Numbered from the stretch's first letter, positions 7,943 to 16,634 are shown. The stretch is 64,000 nucleotides of DNA from Halocynthiibacter sp. SDUM655004 (GCF_026015885.1 NZ_JAPDUG010000002.1:434001-498000), one strand, 5' to 3'. Notes: generated from the sequence alone by a model not told the origin. Numbers and translations: made by a program.

Positions 7943-9023
7943 ACAAACGCGCAAACCCACATGGGCCGAAATCGGCATTTTTCTCTGTATTTCGGTTTTC
8001 TTTCTGGAATGGGCCAGTGATTTTCTAATCCCGCTTGTGGCTGCCTTCCTCGGGTCATTGATTTTGCGTCCTGTTCAACGCAAGGCAATGTCACTCGGGA
8101 TTCCGAACGGTATCACGGCATTTTTGGTTTGCTTCGCTGCGGGTGTGGCCATTGTTATCGCTGTTTGGACGTTCAGCAATCCGATATCGCAATTGGTGAA
8201 CGACCTTCCTGCAATGATCAACGAACTGCGCAATACGCCAAATGCAGCGGCCGAAACGCTTGATAAAATTGGCGACGCCGCCGAAGCCGCGCAAGAGGCC
8301 GTTGCGGGCAAAGAAGATGTGCCTGCAATGGAGGTTAAAGTTGTCGAAAACTCCAGCTTCCTCGGTTCGCTTGTGACCTCTGCTCCGGTGCTGCTTGGCC
8401 AGATTGTCCTGACGATTGTCCTGTTGTTTTTCCTCGTTTCATCTGGATCAACATTCGAACGCAAGCTCGTCGAATGCATGCCAAACTTCGCAAATAAGCG
8501 CGCCACCGTTCAAATTGTTCAGACCGTTGCTCAGAAACTTGGCCAATATCTGGGCGGAATAACCCTGATAAATCTGGGCCTTGGCGTTGTCATTGGATTG
8601 GCAATGGCCGCATGGGGCTTGCCAAATCCCTATATGTTTGGCGTGATCGCATTTACCCTAAACTTCGTGCCTTACATCGGCGCAATCTTTGGTGCGCTCC
8701 TCGCGGCGATCGTTGGTTTCAACGAATTTCACACGGCTTGGTCGGCGATCTTGATTTTCGCAACCTACATGGCGCTGACTTCAATCGAAGGGCAATTCGT
8801 AACACCTTATATCATCTCCAACCGGCTAAAGCTGAACCCGGCCGTTGTGTTTATTACAGTGGCATTCTTTGCATGGATTTGGTCTGTGGTGGGTATGGTG
8901 ATTGCTGTACCGCTGCTGATTACCGCAAAAGTCCTGCTGGACCAGAGCCCTTCTACCCGCCCGATCGCACTGTTCCTTGGCGAAGCAAATGAACAGTTTA
9001 AGAAAGACGGTGGGGCCGCTTAA
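7935..9023 (+). CDS. AI-2E family transporter (permease)
   Basis: About 362 residues with the AI-2E/PerM family layout: N-terminal helices, an amphipathic stretch rich in Ala/Glu (about 100-135), then a C-terminal helix bundle. The family segments LNFVPYIGAIFGALLAAIVG and EGQFVTPYIISNRLKLNPAVVF are clear. Members may export small molecules or act as Na+/H+ antiporters; the autoinducer role is not general. The ATG at 7935 overlaps the yihY-like stop. It is the last gene of the run 5292-9023 and is convergent with the TspO-like gene. Confidence 0.9.
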   Translation: MPKQTRKPTWAEIGIFLCISVFFLEWASDFLIPLVAAFLGSLILRPVQRKAMSLGIPNGITAFLVCFAAGVAIVIAVWTFSNPISQLVNDLPAMINELRNTPNAAAETLDKIGDAAEAAQEAVAGKEDVPAMEVKVVENSSFLGSLVTSAPVLLGQIVLTIVLLFFLVSSGSTFERKLVECMPNFANKRATVQIVQTVAQKLGQYLGGITLINLGLGVVIGLAMAAWGLPNPYMFGVIAFTLNFVPYIGAIFGALLAAIVGFNEFHTAWSAILIFATYMALTSIEGQFVTPYIISNRLKLNPAVVFITVAFFAWIWSVVGMVIAVPLLITAKVLLDQSPSTRPIALFLGEANEQFKKDGGAA

Positions 9024-9068
9024 TACAGCGACCAAACCGATCTACTTTTTGATGGTGGCTAGACTTAC

Positions 9069-9791
9069 TTAAGAATGCTCTTTGGTGAACAGTTCCTCAC
9101 GCAACACCAGCCCGCCCAAAACCAAGATACCGAGCGCGACAAATCCACTTAACATCAAGTCCTGAGGCATATTGGCAACCAGTATGCCGACCAACGCCCA
9201 GATCACTGCAATCAAGTACTCTGGGGCATTCGGCCGTTGCCTGTACACAGCAACGGAAGCAATCAGGCCAAGACTTATTCCACAGTAGGCCCAGCCCAGA
9301 GCGCCAAGAAACACGCCATACCCAGCCATGGTTGTTCCAAGTGACACGCATGTCGCTGCGGTGAGCCAACCAGCATAAATTCCGACAGGCGCTTGAAGCA
9401 TCCAGCGATCTCGATTTGGCGCTTGGAGCAATGCTACGACGGCTCCCAATGCCATGAGAAAGATCGTTATGGTCGCCCAAATCGCACTCGTGTTTGCAAT
9501 CGCAAGCCAAGGCACTCCGATGGCAAGGCTAAAACACAACGGCAAGCGCGCGCGTTGCCATTCCGGGTCCTCCCGTCGCTTAAGATACCCGAACGCAGCC
9601 GATACGATGAGCCAGATATAAATAAGGCCCCAGATTGCAAAAGCATAGCCAGCGGGTTGTATCGGCGGATCAATTTGCGGGATCGGGAGCTGCTCAGAGT
9701 CAAATCCGGAAAACGGGCTCGTCAGCAGCGGTGCAATGGCAAAGGCAATTGCCAAAACCAAAGTCAAAAGCGCGGAAATGTGGTGTTTCAT
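9069..9791 (-). CDS. TspO/MBR-like tryptophan-rich membrane protein
   Basis: 240 residues with about seven hydrophobic segments. The N-terminal QPAGYAFAIWGLIYIWLI motif resembles the longer tryptophan-rich sensory protein type of the TspO/MBR family, which is larger than classical TspO (about 160 residues). Several Trp residues lie in helices (GVPWLAIANTSAIWATITIF, GIYAGWLTAATC). Such proteins may bind porphyrins or pigments and modulate stress responses. It is the only gene on its strand between the convergent AI-2E gene and mgtC-like. No EcfG site was seen upstream. Moderate confidence in the family. Confidence 0.65.
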   Translation of the reverse strand: MKHHISALLTLVLAIAFAIAPLLTSPFSGFDSEQLPIPQIDPPIQPAGYAFAIWGLIYIWLIVSAAFGYLKRREDPEWQRARLPLCFSLAIGVPWLAIANTSAIWATITIFLMALGAVVALLQAPNRDRWMLQAPVGIYAGWLTAATCVSLGTTMAGYGVFLGALGWAYCGISLGLIASVAVYRQRPNAPEYLIAVIWALVGILVANMPQDLMLSGFVALGILVLGGLVLREELFTKEHS

Positions 9792-9891
9792 TGGATTTCA
9801 CTTTCTTTTAAGTGCATCTAAAGCGGCCCCAAACGATGTGCCTCGGGTCAGGAAGAAATCTTCGTAGGTAAGAACCAAGCATCAGAGATGC

Positions 9892-10350
9892 TCAACTCTT
9901 CTCATCAGTGTCTTGAAGCTCAAAGCGGTCTCGCAGCCAGCCAACGATGGTGAGGACAAGAAAGGCCAGCACCGTCACACTCGTGGCCTCTTTCACGTAT
10001 CCAAAGCCAACCGCTATGCCGATAATGCCAACAACCCAGATCAACGAACCACTACCAACACCGCGCAGCTTTCCATCACTTCGGTTGGACATAATCGCAC
10101 CGGCGCCCAAGAACCCGATACCTCCAACAACGCCCGCCACGACGCGCGAAAGATCAAACGCATAGTTGTCGGTAGCTGCATTCTCCGCAATGTTGAGCGA
10201 GATCATACATAGGGCAGCAGACCCTAAACTGACCAGCAGATAAGATCGCAAGCCCAAAGGTTTGTGCTTGAACTCTCGGTCGAGTCCCACGAGCAATCCC
10301 AACCCGAGGGCAACACAACACCGAAAAAGAAACGTTTCGAAATCAAGCAT
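9892..10350 (-). CDS. MgtC/SapB-family membrane protein
   Basis: About 152 residues, with four to five hydrophobic helices and the family motifs LGLLVGLDREFKHKPLGLRSYLLVSLGSAA and GGIGFLGAGAIM. The short cytoplasmic tail lacks the ACT-like C-terminal domain of virulence MgtC proteins, so this is the SapB-type form. Members help survival under low magnesium or acid in some bacteria by modulating membrane ATPase or transport. I chose the ATG at 10350 over a GTG at 10356. It lies downstream of csbD but is separated by a terminator hairpin. Confidence 0.85.
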   Translation of the reverse strand: MLDFETFLFRCCVALGLGLLVGLDREFKHKPLGLRSYLLVSLGSAALCMISLNIAENAATDNYAFDLSRVVAGVVGGIGFLGAGAIMSNRSDGKLRGVGSGSLIWVVGIIGIAVGFGYVKEATSVTVLAFLVLTIVGWLRDRFELQDTDEKS

Positions 10351-10380
10351 AAACACAACCTAAGAAAAGATGACCGGACA

Positions 10381-10407
10381 TAACAAAGGACGCAGTCACC
10401 TGCGCCC
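10381..10407 (-). terminator. intrinsic terminator after the CsbD gene
   Basis: Read on the minus strand, GGGCGCAG and CTGCGTCC pair (8 bp with one G-U) around a GTGA loop, followed by TTTGTTA. It lies 48 bases after the csbD stop and before the mgtC-like start. Confidence 0.65.
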
Positions 10408-10454
10408 TTCGAAGTTGGCATTTTGAACTATGCGACAGCACGTTGCGGCTATTC

Positions 10455-10649
10455 TTAACTATTCAGCCATTCATTTACGGCTTCTCGAGCCTCTTCTTTG
10501 GTCTTGCCGTACTTCTGCTGAAGCTTGCCTTCAAGCTGTTCGCGATCACCGTCGATCTGGTCGATTTCATCGTCGGTCAATTCGCCCCATTTTGCTTGTA
10601 GATCGCCTTTGAGTTCTTTCCATTTACCTTCAATTTGGTCCCAGTTCAT
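10455..10649 (-). CDS. CsbD-family stress protein
   Basis: A 64-residue, very hydrophilic protein of the CsbD family: [22 protein letters not shown] at the start, then [20 protein letters not shown] at the end. CsbD was named from a sigma-B-controlled gene of Bacillus and is a general stress marker of unknown function. The ATG at 10649 follows AAAGGAGACCGTT; an upstream in-frame ATG at 10673 lacks a ribosome site. An exact EcfG-type promoter 35 bases upstream (10684-10708) makes it a direct target of the stress sigma factor encoded next to it. Confidence 0.9.
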   Translation of the reverse strand: MNWDQIEGKWKELKGDLQAKWGELTDDEIDQIDGDREQLEGKLQQKYGKTKEEAREAVNEWLNS

Positions 10650-10683
10650 AACGGTCTCCTTTCGTTTTTGCATTCAAGAGACC

Positions 10684-10708
10684 AACGTGAGATGGGCAAT
10701 TTGGTTCC
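10684..10708 (-). promoter_or_regulatory. EcfG-type promoter for csbD
   Basis: GGAAC (10708-10704), 16-base spacer, CGTT (10687-10684) on the minus strand, about 35 bases before the csbD ATG at 10649. Confidence 0.85.
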
Positions 10709-10745
10709 AAGAAAATTAAAAATAATTTTGCGCAATAGTGAGGGG

Positions 10746-12314
10746 CTAAATGTCCTTGGGGAAAACAGCCTCAAACAAAGTTTCGGTTCCTGTTGAGGCA
10801 AGGTTCGTTTTGGCTTTGAGCCCACGCGCATATACTTCGCAAAGACGTGCACCGACCGGATCCGCGACCATATCGTCTGCTTCTTGTGCAGAAATACTCA
10901 AGCAAAGCTTTTCACCCGCGTCTTTGACTTGGACCTTGAGCGCAGTCGCGCCGGCGTTCGAGAAATGCACAAGTGTCTCAGCGATAAGGTAGCAAAGAGT
11001 GTAGGCCCGATTTACGCCGACCGACACATCATCATACGCTTCGGCGATATGAAGATTTTCAGCGAGTATCTCTTCTCGGCGCAATTTCTGAATCATGTGC
11101 CCAATGCCCGGTCCAACAGGCAAAACAGGCGCATCAACGGTTCGATGTAAAACTTCATGAACCATGCTGATAATCCGCAAGCGCACAGACACGCGTTTGA
11201 TCAGCGCGACCTCTTCTGGCGTTTTGGCATTACTGGAATGCAAACGCATGATGGATTGCACCACCTGTAAGTTATTGCCAACACGGTGAAAAATCTCTCT
11301 CTGCAACGCATTCGCATTGCGAATTCGGTTTTCGGCTTCAGCCTCTTCCCAGAGCAATTGACGTGCAAGGCGGGAGAACTCCTTGCGCATTTGTGCTGTT
11401 TCATTTGTTACGGAGGGGTTTTTGTCTGTTTGCGGCAAGGTGCGATTATTCATGAAGCCATGCATCTCATCCGACAACAAATTGATGTCACGCAAGACCA
11501 AGCGGCGCACCAACAAATCGGCGATCAACAACGCAATCGCCAGCAAGAGAAACGGTCCAAAACTCGCTCTAAGAACAATCAGGTATGTGGCGGGCCGCAA
11601 GATTTCTGGAGAAAGGCTCGCAAAAATACGCACACCAAGCGTTGTTTTCGGCAATAGAACGATGCTCTCGTCAATGCTGTTCTTAACGATGCCGCGCGCA
11701 TCCGTGTCCATCAACCATGGCGCATTTGCGAGAAGCTCTTGGTAAGCCTCATCCGCATTCGGATCACTCGCCACGAGAAAGCCATAGGACGTCACCCATT
11801 CTGGGAGGTCCACTTCACCGGGATCAAATGCCAGATAAACAACCTCATCTCCAACGGAGCGCCGGATCGTCAGGTGATGATTATTCTCCACTGTTACGAT
11901 GTCGTCGCGGTTTCCAGATAACAAATCGACATCCGCGAGCCCTTCTACATTGCCCCCCCAAAGACAGCTCTCTGAGGGGCTGACCGATGCTATTCCAGCG
12001 GCAAATACGGTGAAAGAAGCGTCGTCAACCGCTTGGTTCAGGAGGCGGCACCGGTCCGGCAGCGGCAAATCCTCACTTGCAGCGGAGGACATCAGATCCA
12101 TCAACAACTTGGATTGCTCGAATGCGGAAGTTACGTCAACGAAGGAACGCTCGACGCTGTCCAATGTTGATTGCTCGCGGGAACTGTAGCGTGTTTCTGC
12201 CAAGTTATATTGATAATAGCTCGCCAGAATTGCGATGGGCGCCATAACGATCAGGTAAATCGCCTGAAACCTGCTTTGCAGGGATCCCATGATATAGCGC
12301 GTACGCGGCGCCAC
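10746..12314 (-). CDS. membrane sensor kinase of the general stress locus, HisKA_2 type with degenerate ATPase domain
   Basis: 522 residues. An N-terminal helix (about 18-35) and a second one (about 245-270) enclose a ~200-residue external sensor region; a linker leads to a HisKA_2-type motif EIFHRVGNNLQVVQSIMRL, in which the phospho-acceptor His is kept. The C-terminal ATPase-like part is degenerate: the N-box reads IAETLVHFSNA rather than ELVTNALKHA, and I see no DxGxG box. It may be a pseudokinase or phosphatase, in contrast to the LOV kinase at 21810. The GTG start overlaps the ecfG stop by one base, so it is the third gene of nepR-ecfG-kinase. Confidence 0.75.
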   Translation of the reverse strand: MAPRTRYIMGSLQSRFQAIYLIVMAPIAILASYYQYNLAETRYSSREQSTLDSVERSFVDVTSAFEQSKLLMDLMSSAASEDLPLPDRCRLLNQAVDDASFTVFAAGIASVSPSESCLWGGNVEGLADVDLLSGNRDDIVTVENNHHLTIRRSVGDEVVYLAFDPGEVDLPEWVTSYGFLVASDPNADEAYQELLANAPWLMDTDARGIVKNSIDESIVLLPKTTLGVRIFASLSPEILRPATYLIVLRASFGPFLLLAIALLIADLLVRRLVLRDINLLSDEMHGFMNNRTLPQTDKNPSVTNETAQMRKEFSRLARQLLWEEAEAENRIRNANALQREIFHRVGNNLQVVQSIMRLHSSNAKTPEEVALIKRVSVRLRIISMVHEVLHRTVDAPVLPVGPGIGHMIQKLRREEILAENLHIAEAYDDVSVGVNRAYTLCYLIAETLVHFSNAGATALKVQVKDAGEKLCLSISAQEADDMVADPVGARLCEVYARGLKAKTNLASTGTETLFEAVFPKDI

Positions 12315-12862
12315 TATGCGCCTGATTGGTTAACAACAGACATGGTTTGGCTATCCGTTATTTCTGTGGCTGCGCCTTCATCAAGCTGCATGAGATGAGC
12401 CAGTTCTTTTCGGGCCCTGTTTGTACGGGACTTCATTGTTCCCAATGCCACTTCGCACGCCTCTGCCGCTTCTTCGTATGACATCCCCAAGGCGCCAACC
12501 AACGTCAGAGCTTCGCGATGTTCGGCTTTCAATTGCTGGAATGCTGCTTGAAATTCAGTGAGTTGAAGCCGTCCGTCATGGTCTGGCTTAACCGACAGGC
12601 TGGCAACCAATTCGCCCTCTGGATCGTCGGTTTCGCGCACGGCCTTCCGACGCTCCGAATAAAAGGCGTTGCGCAGAATCGTGAAAAGCCAAGCGCGCAA
12701 ATTTGTGCCTTCACGGAACTTATCGAAGTTTCCGATGGCTTTGACCAAGCATTCTTGAACGAGATCGTCAGCACGTGTTGGATCCTTGGTAAGGCTACGC
12801 GCGAAGGCGCGCAGCGAAGGAATATGCTCCAGCACCGCGTCGCGAGGATCAGAGTCGCTCAT
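12314..12862 (-). CDS. ecfG: EcfG-type RNA polymerase sigma factor (general stress response)
   Basis: 182 residues with sigma region 2 (LRAFARSLTKDPTRADDLVQECLVKA, then NLRAWLFTILRNAFYSERRK) and region 4 (ALTLVGALGMSYEEAAEACEVALGTMKSRTNRARKEL). It belongs to the ECF15/EcfG group of Alphaproteobacteria, judged by this pattern and by its neighbours nepR and phyR. It directs polymerase to GGAAC-N16-CGTT promoters; six exact matches occur in this window, one ahead of its own operon. It begins at an ATGA overlap with nepR and is expected to be held inactive by NepR until PhyR is phosphorylated. Confidence 0.95.
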   Translation of the reverse strand: MSDSDPRDAVLEHIPSLRAFARSLTKDPTRADDLVQECLVKAIGNFDKFREGTNLRAWLFTILRNAFYSERRKAVRETDDPEGELVASLSVKPDHDGRLQLTEFQAAFQQLKAEHREALTLVGALGMSYEEAAEACEVALGTMKSRTNRARKELAHLMQLDEGAATEITDSQTMSVVNQSGA

Positions 12863-13029
12863 TTAGATGACTCCTCCGAGCGGCTGTCGGACTTAGTTTT
12901 TTTCAATTGATCCAATAAGTCTTTAAAGCGATCCGGCACGCCCTCATCTAGCGTTTCACGAAACGCCTTTTTAAGATTGTCATCAATCAAATCGGTTGAT
13001 TGATTTGATGGTTTGGGCTCTTCGGGCAT
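12859..13029 (-). CDS. nepR: NepR anti-sigma factor
   Basis: A 56-residue frame, ATG at 13029, stop overlapping the sigma factor start as ATGA. The core DDNLKKAFRETLDEGVPDRFKDLLDQLK is the NepR signature: two short helices that clamp the sigma factor. The tail is Ser/Glu/Lys-rich. In Alphaproteobacteria NepR sequesters EcfG and is captured by the sigma-like domain of phosphorylated PhyR. The gene is expressed from the EcfG promoter at 13076-13100, which gives positive feedback plus its own inhibitor. It is too short for many automatic gene calls. Confidence 0.95.
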   Translation of the reverse strand: MPEEPKPSNQSTDLIDDNLKKAFRETLDEGVPDRFKDLLDQLKKTKSDSRSEESSK

Positions 13030-13075
13030 TGATTTCACTCTATTATCCGCACTCCAACCGCGATATCATAAAGAC

Positions 13076-13100
13076 AACGTACAGAGTAGAACTTGGTTCC
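13076..13100 (-). promoter_or_regulatory. EcfG-type promoter for nepR-ecfG-kinase
   Basis: GGAAC (13100-13096), 16-base spacer, CGTT (13079-13076), 47 bases before the nepR ATG. The extended form GTTGGGAACCA is seen. It shows autoregulation of the locus. No such site was found for the divergent phyR. Confidence 0.9.
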
Positions 13101-13158
13101 CAACAGAACCCAATTAATGTGAAATTAATTTTAACTAGCCTTTAGCAGGACCATCAAA

Positions 13159-13941
13159 ATGGATCATATTGCGACTCACATTCCTTATTTGCGCCGCTAT
13201 GGCCGTGCCCTCGCAGGGAACCAATCTGCTGGAGATGCATACGCAGCGGCGGTTCTTGAAGCGATGATCGCCGACCCGGATTCGATCCCCGAAGCAGGCG
13301 CAGCCAAAGTCGCTTTATATCGCATGTTCCACACAATCTGGCACAGTTCCGGTGCGCCGGTAGACGAAGAGGAAAAGGGCATCGCAGTGCGGGCCCAAAA
13401 GCATCTTTCGAAACTCGCTCTAAATTCCCGGGAAGCGCTGCTGCTCCATGCTCTCGAAGAATTCACAACCGAAGAAGTGGCCGAGATCATTGGTGTCAGC
13501 CAATCCGAAGCGGAAGAGTTGATCCGCATTGGCCAAAACGAACTCGCCGCTGCGGCCCGTGGTTCGGTGCTTATTATCGAGGACGAACCAATCATCGCGA
13601 TGGACCTTGAAGGCATCGTCTCGGATGCAGGGCATCGCGTATTCGGTGTGGCCCAAACAAGAGCAGAGGCAGTTGATATTGGTACGGACGGAAAACCAGA
13701 CCTTGTACTAGCCGACATCCAACTTGCCGATGACAGCTCCGGTATTGATGCTGTAAATGATTTGCTAAAAGCTCATGGGGATGTGCCCGTGATTTTCATC
13801 ACTGCATTCCCAGAGCGTCTATTGACGGGTGAAAAGCCGGAACCCGCGTTCTTGATCACCAAGCCTTTCCGCCCTGAACAGGTACTCTCAGCAATCTCAC
13901 AGGCTTTGTTCTTTTCTTCGACACAAACGCTCAAGTCCTAA
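13159..13941 (+). CDS. phyR: PhyR anti-anti-sigma response regulator
   Basis: 260 residues. Residues 1-130 are an EcfG-like sigma domain without DNA-binding function (region 4-like part EEFTTEEVAEIIGVSQSEAEELIRIGQNEL). Residues ~135-255 are a receiver domain: acidic pocket E141-D142-E143, phospho-acceptor D186 in LVLADIQL, T215 and K235. Phosphorylation opens the sigma mimic, which binds NepR and frees EcfG. It is divergent from nepR with a 129-base gap. A strong hairpin terminator follows the stop. The local degenerate kinase and the LOV kinase at 21810 are both candidate partners. Confidence 0.97.
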   Translation: MDHIATHIPYLRRYGRALAGNQSAGDAYAAAVLEAMIADPDSIPEAGAAKVALYRMFHTIWHSSGAPVDEEEKGIAVRAQKHLSKLALNSREALLLHALEEFTTEEVAEIIGVSQSEAEELIRIGQNELAAAARGSVLIIEDEPIIAMDLEGIVSDAGHRVFGVAQTRAEAVDIGTDGKPDLVLADIQLADDSSGIDAVNDLLKAHGDVPVIFITAFPERLLTGEKPEPAFLITKPFRPEQVLSAISQALFFSSTQTLKS

Positions 13942-13956
13942 AACCAGTTGTTGCGC

Positions 13957-13987
13957 GTAAAGGGGCGATACTCACCGCCCCTTTTAC
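13957..13987. terminator. bidirectional terminator after phyR
   Basis: GTAAAGGGGCG (13957-13967) pairs with CGCCCCTTTTAC (13976-13987), 8-base loop, with A- and T-rich edges so that it can work for phyR and for the convergent gene at 14015. Confidence 0.75.
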
Positions 13988-14014
13988 TGCCGAAGCCTTG
14001 CGCGACTGCAGGAT

Positions 14015-14203
14015 TTACCTAGCCTTTGTCCGCGGACCTAGTAAGAGCCAAAGAATAAACCCGAAAATTGGCAACAGCAGGATAAGGATCACCCAGAGAA
14101 CCTTCCCTACAGCTGAGGCATCCGAAGACATGACGTTATACAAAGCGTAAATGTCCAACGCCAAAACCAAGGCGCCGCCGAGTGTCATCTGCATTGTGTT
14201 CAT
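14015..14203 (-). CDS. small PLDc_N-domain membrane protein (second copy)
   Basis: 62 residues, two hydrophobic helices (GGALVLALDIYALYNVM and GKVLWVILILLLPIFGFILWLLLGPR), the PLDc_N pattern and a clear paralogue of the peptide at 4980. GAAAGGGAAGAAC precedes the ATG at 14203. It lies 56 bases after the FNT gene on the same strand and may be the last gene of the mscS-FNT operon. Function unknown. Confidence 0.8.
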   Translation of the reverse strand: MNTMQMTLGGALVLALDIYALYNVMSSDASAVGKVLWVILILLLPIFGFILWLLLGPRTKAR

Positions 14204-14259
14204 GTTCTTCCCTTTCGAAATTTCATTTTAGTTCCAGCTGCGTCACGCGCGTCGGTAAA

Positions 14260-15063
14260 CTAATGGCTCATTTCCCGACGCACTTGACCCCAAGCCAAGA
14301 ACGCGAAGATTGCTGTGCCTCCGATTACGTTTCCGGCAAGTACTGGAAGAAAGAACCCGAAAATAGCGTGTCCTACTTCCAAATCGCCAGTTACCATCAA
14401 GAATGCCATTTCAACCGAACCCGCCACGATATGCGTGAAGTCTCCGGCCGCGATCAACCATGTAAACAAGACGACAATCGACAGAGAAGACGACTTTGCT
14501 TCCGGAAGCATCCAGACGATTGAAGCAACAAGAATACCCGCTGGTATCCCTCTGACAAAGCTTTCGGCCGCGGGCATACCTGTTGCGTGATGAGACAATT
14601 CTTCAATTGAATTTAGGATTTCGCCGCTAACGGCACCGCTATGGGCATAGAACGCCGCAATTACGAATGCCCCAACGACGTTTGCAAATAATACAACTCC
14701 CCACAACACGCCAATCCGTTTCAGAATGAACCAACTTGGTTGCTGCAAGAACGGTAGAACGGTTGTGATCGTATTCTCTGTAAAAAGCTGCATTCGCCCG
14801 ATGATCACCACTACAAACCCAAGAGAATAGCCAAGGTTCTCGATCAAATAGCTGTACGGCTCATCCGGAAGGAAGCTGCGGAGGATTGCCTCGCCGAGTA
14901 CCGAAAAGCTAATAACGATACCCGCGGAGACACCAGACCAGAATAGAGACCCGACCGGCCGTTCAAGCTCCTCTTCGCCGTCGCGGCAAATGACCTCGTA
15001 AACCGTTTTTGCATCAAGCTTGCTGGCCTCTTCGATGGCCTGTTCGTTGTTATCTTTGTTCAC
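14260..15063 (-). CDS. formate/nitrite transporter (FNT) family channel, YfdC-like
   Basis: 267 residues with six hydrophobic segments and FNT marks: SGVSAGIVISFSVLGEA, the loop GRMQLFTENTITTVLPFL, NVVGAFVIAAFY, and the terminal LPVLAGNVIGGTAIFAFLAWGQV. The family conducts small monovalent acids such as formate, nitrite or hydrosulfide; this member resembles the YfdC-like branch of unknown substrate. It starts 5 bases after the mscS-like stop at 15068, so the two are one transcript. Confidence 0.85.
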   Translation of the reverse strand: MNKDNNEQAIEEASKLDAKTVYEVICRDGEEELERPVGSLFWSGVSAGIVISFSVLGEAILRSFLPDEPYSYLIENLGYSLGFVVVIIGRMQLFTENTITTVLPFLQQPSWFILKRIGVLWGVVLFANVVGAFVIAAFYAHSGAVSGEILNSIEELSHHATGMPAAESFVRGIPAGILVASIVWMLPEAKSSSLSIVVLFTWLIAAGDFTHIVAGSVEMAFLMVTGDLEVGHAIFGFFLPVLAGNVIGGTAIFAFLAWGQVRREMSH

Positions 15064-15067
15064 TGGA

Positions 15068-16468
15068 TTACCCTCTCAACAAATCGCCATCATCATCGCC
15101 CTCGATACTCACCTGCATCTGCTCGTCGAGGTCTTGGGTCTCATTCCTCAAATCCTCATCAACGATTGAGCGGTCCGGCTCTTCGCTTTCATTTACGTGT
15201 GACGGCGCAGAAACAGTGGCATCTTGCACAGCCGCTGCCGGCGTAAACGGAACACCTTCGGGGAAAATGATCTCACGTGCCTCGTCCGGCATGCTGATCC
15301 CCGCATCAAGCAGTGCTTTCTTCACGCGCCGCATGAGAACAGACTTGATTTTAAGCGCAGAGACGTTGGCGCCGTCAAACCAGTAGTACACCCGAAGCGA
15401 GACCGTCGATGCGCCCAACGCCTCGGCCAGCACCATTGGTTCAGGATCGGTTGAGATTGCCTCATGCGCCAGAAGCTCTTTCAAAACAATCTCTTGCGCC
15501 TCACTTATCGCCGCGTCGTATCCAATCCCGACATCAAATTCACCACGCCGCTGGGGGCTCGCAGAGAAATTTTCAATCGTAGATTTGAAGACCGTCGCAT
15601 TAGGAATTTGAATGTGGTTGCCCTCTGGTGAGACAAGCACGGTGCTACGGGTGTTCATGCTGTGGATCACGCCTTGGCGGCCGTCCACATTCACGAGATC
15701 TCCGCGACGGAAGGGCTGTCTTAAACTCAATAACAAGCTGGCAAGAAAATTCTCGGCGATGTCACGAAAGGCAAAACCGATCACAATCCCCAACACACCA
15801 GCGCCCCCAAGCACGGAAATCGCCAGTTGCGTCAGTCCCGCGATTTGCAAAACGATGTATAGCCCAACCAAAAACACCGGAAGCGCAATGCACCGCGCGA
15901 CGATATCAACGAGAAAGGGCGAGCTCAGACGATCCTGCAATGCCCAGCGAGACAATCGCGCCACCAGTACAGACAGAAAGAAACCCAATGGTAGAATGAG
16001 CAGCGCGAGTAAGACCAAAGGAATTGCCGCGATGGCTTTTTTGTAAAGACTTGAAAGTTCCTGCAACGCAGGGTCCACCGAAAATTCGTCTGCGCCAGCC
16101 ACTTTTAAGCGGTTAACAACAGCGACAACTCCATCGGTTTTCGCCGCGAGTTCACCCGCCCATTTTTGCCGTTCCGACGAAACCGCAAGTCCGTCCATGA
16201 ATACGATGCCATCTTCGACACCTATTTGAACATCACTGTACCAGCCCGTCGCATCCAAAATTCCGGCCAATCTACTGCTGATCTGGTCGTCGCGAACACC
16301 ACCGGTAACAGAGACAGATCGCTCCGCATCCACGACTTCACCCTCTTCAACATCTGCAGAGGCCGCGCGCGCGTTTTCTGTACTCTGCGCGAATGCGGTT
16401 GGCGCAGCGCCAAACATCAGGGCCGCGCACATCCCCAAAACCATCATCAACCGAAGTTTAATCAACAT
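15068..16468 (-). CDS. MscS-family mechanosensitive channel with periplasmic BON-like domain
   Basis: 466 residues. Signal peptide (about 1-28, ending in AFAQ), a BON-like domain (about 55-125, GVRDDQISSRLAGILDATGWYSDV...DGLAVSSERQKW), then three hydrophobic helices (about 145-240) with the pore-lining GVLGIVIGFAFRDIAENFLAS, the MscS beta domain (FRRGDLVNVDGRQGVIHSMNTRSTVL) and an acidic tail. Channels of this family open under membrane tension to release solutes on osmotic downshock. A near-consensus EcfG promoter lies upstream. FNT follows in the same operon. Confidence 0.9.
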   Translation of the reverse strand: MLIKLRLMMVLGMCAALMFGAAPTAFAQSTENARAASADVEEGEVVDAERSVSVTGGVRDDQISSRLAGILDATGWYSDVQIGVEDGIVFMDGLAVSSERQKWAGELAAKTDGVVAVVNRLKVAGADEFSVDPALQELSSLYKKAIAAIPLVLLALLILPLGFFLSVLVARLSRWALQDRLSSPFLVDIVARCIALPVFLVGLYIVLQIAGLTQLAISVLGGAGVLGIVIGFAFRDIAENFLASLLLSLRQPFRRGDLVNVDGRQGVIHSMNTRSTVLVSPEGNHIQIPNATVFKSTIENFSASPQRRGEFDVGIGYDAAISEAQEIVLKELLAHEAISTDPEPMVLAEALGASTVSLRVYYWFDGANVSALKIKSVLMRRVKKALLDAGISMPDEAREIIFPEGVPFTPAAAVQDATVSAPSHVNESEEPDRSIVDEDLRNETQDLDEQMQVSIEGDDDGDLLRG

Positions 16469-16491
16469 CCCGAGCTTCTCCTTAGAGTACT

Positions 16492-16517
16492 AACTCAGCA
16501 ATACAGCATTTGGTTCC
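16492..16517 (-). promoter_or_regulatory. probable EcfG-type promoter for mscS-FNT operon (degenerate -10)
   Basis: TGGGAACCA contains GGAAC (16517-16513), but the downstream element is AGTT with a 17-base spacer (or GAGT with 16). The upstream half matches the extended form at 4907 and 13100. It lies 24 bases before the ATG at 16468. Confidence 0.5.
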
Positions 16518-16609
16518 CAGCTTCGTAAGGAACTTTCCTGTTGAGCAATCACATTCTGCTTCTTGCGAGGTCGCCTTTAGACAAAATCGCAAGTAATTCG
16601 CCACCTTTT

Positions 16610-16634
16610 GGAACCATTCAGCAAACAAAGCGTT
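16610..16634 (+). promoter_or_regulatory. EcfG-type promoter for the second mscS gene
   Basis: GGAAC (16610-16614), 16-base spacer, CGTT (16631-16634). It overlaps the apparent long frame start (16633), which supports the downstream ATG at 16714 as the true start. Confidence 0.8.
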
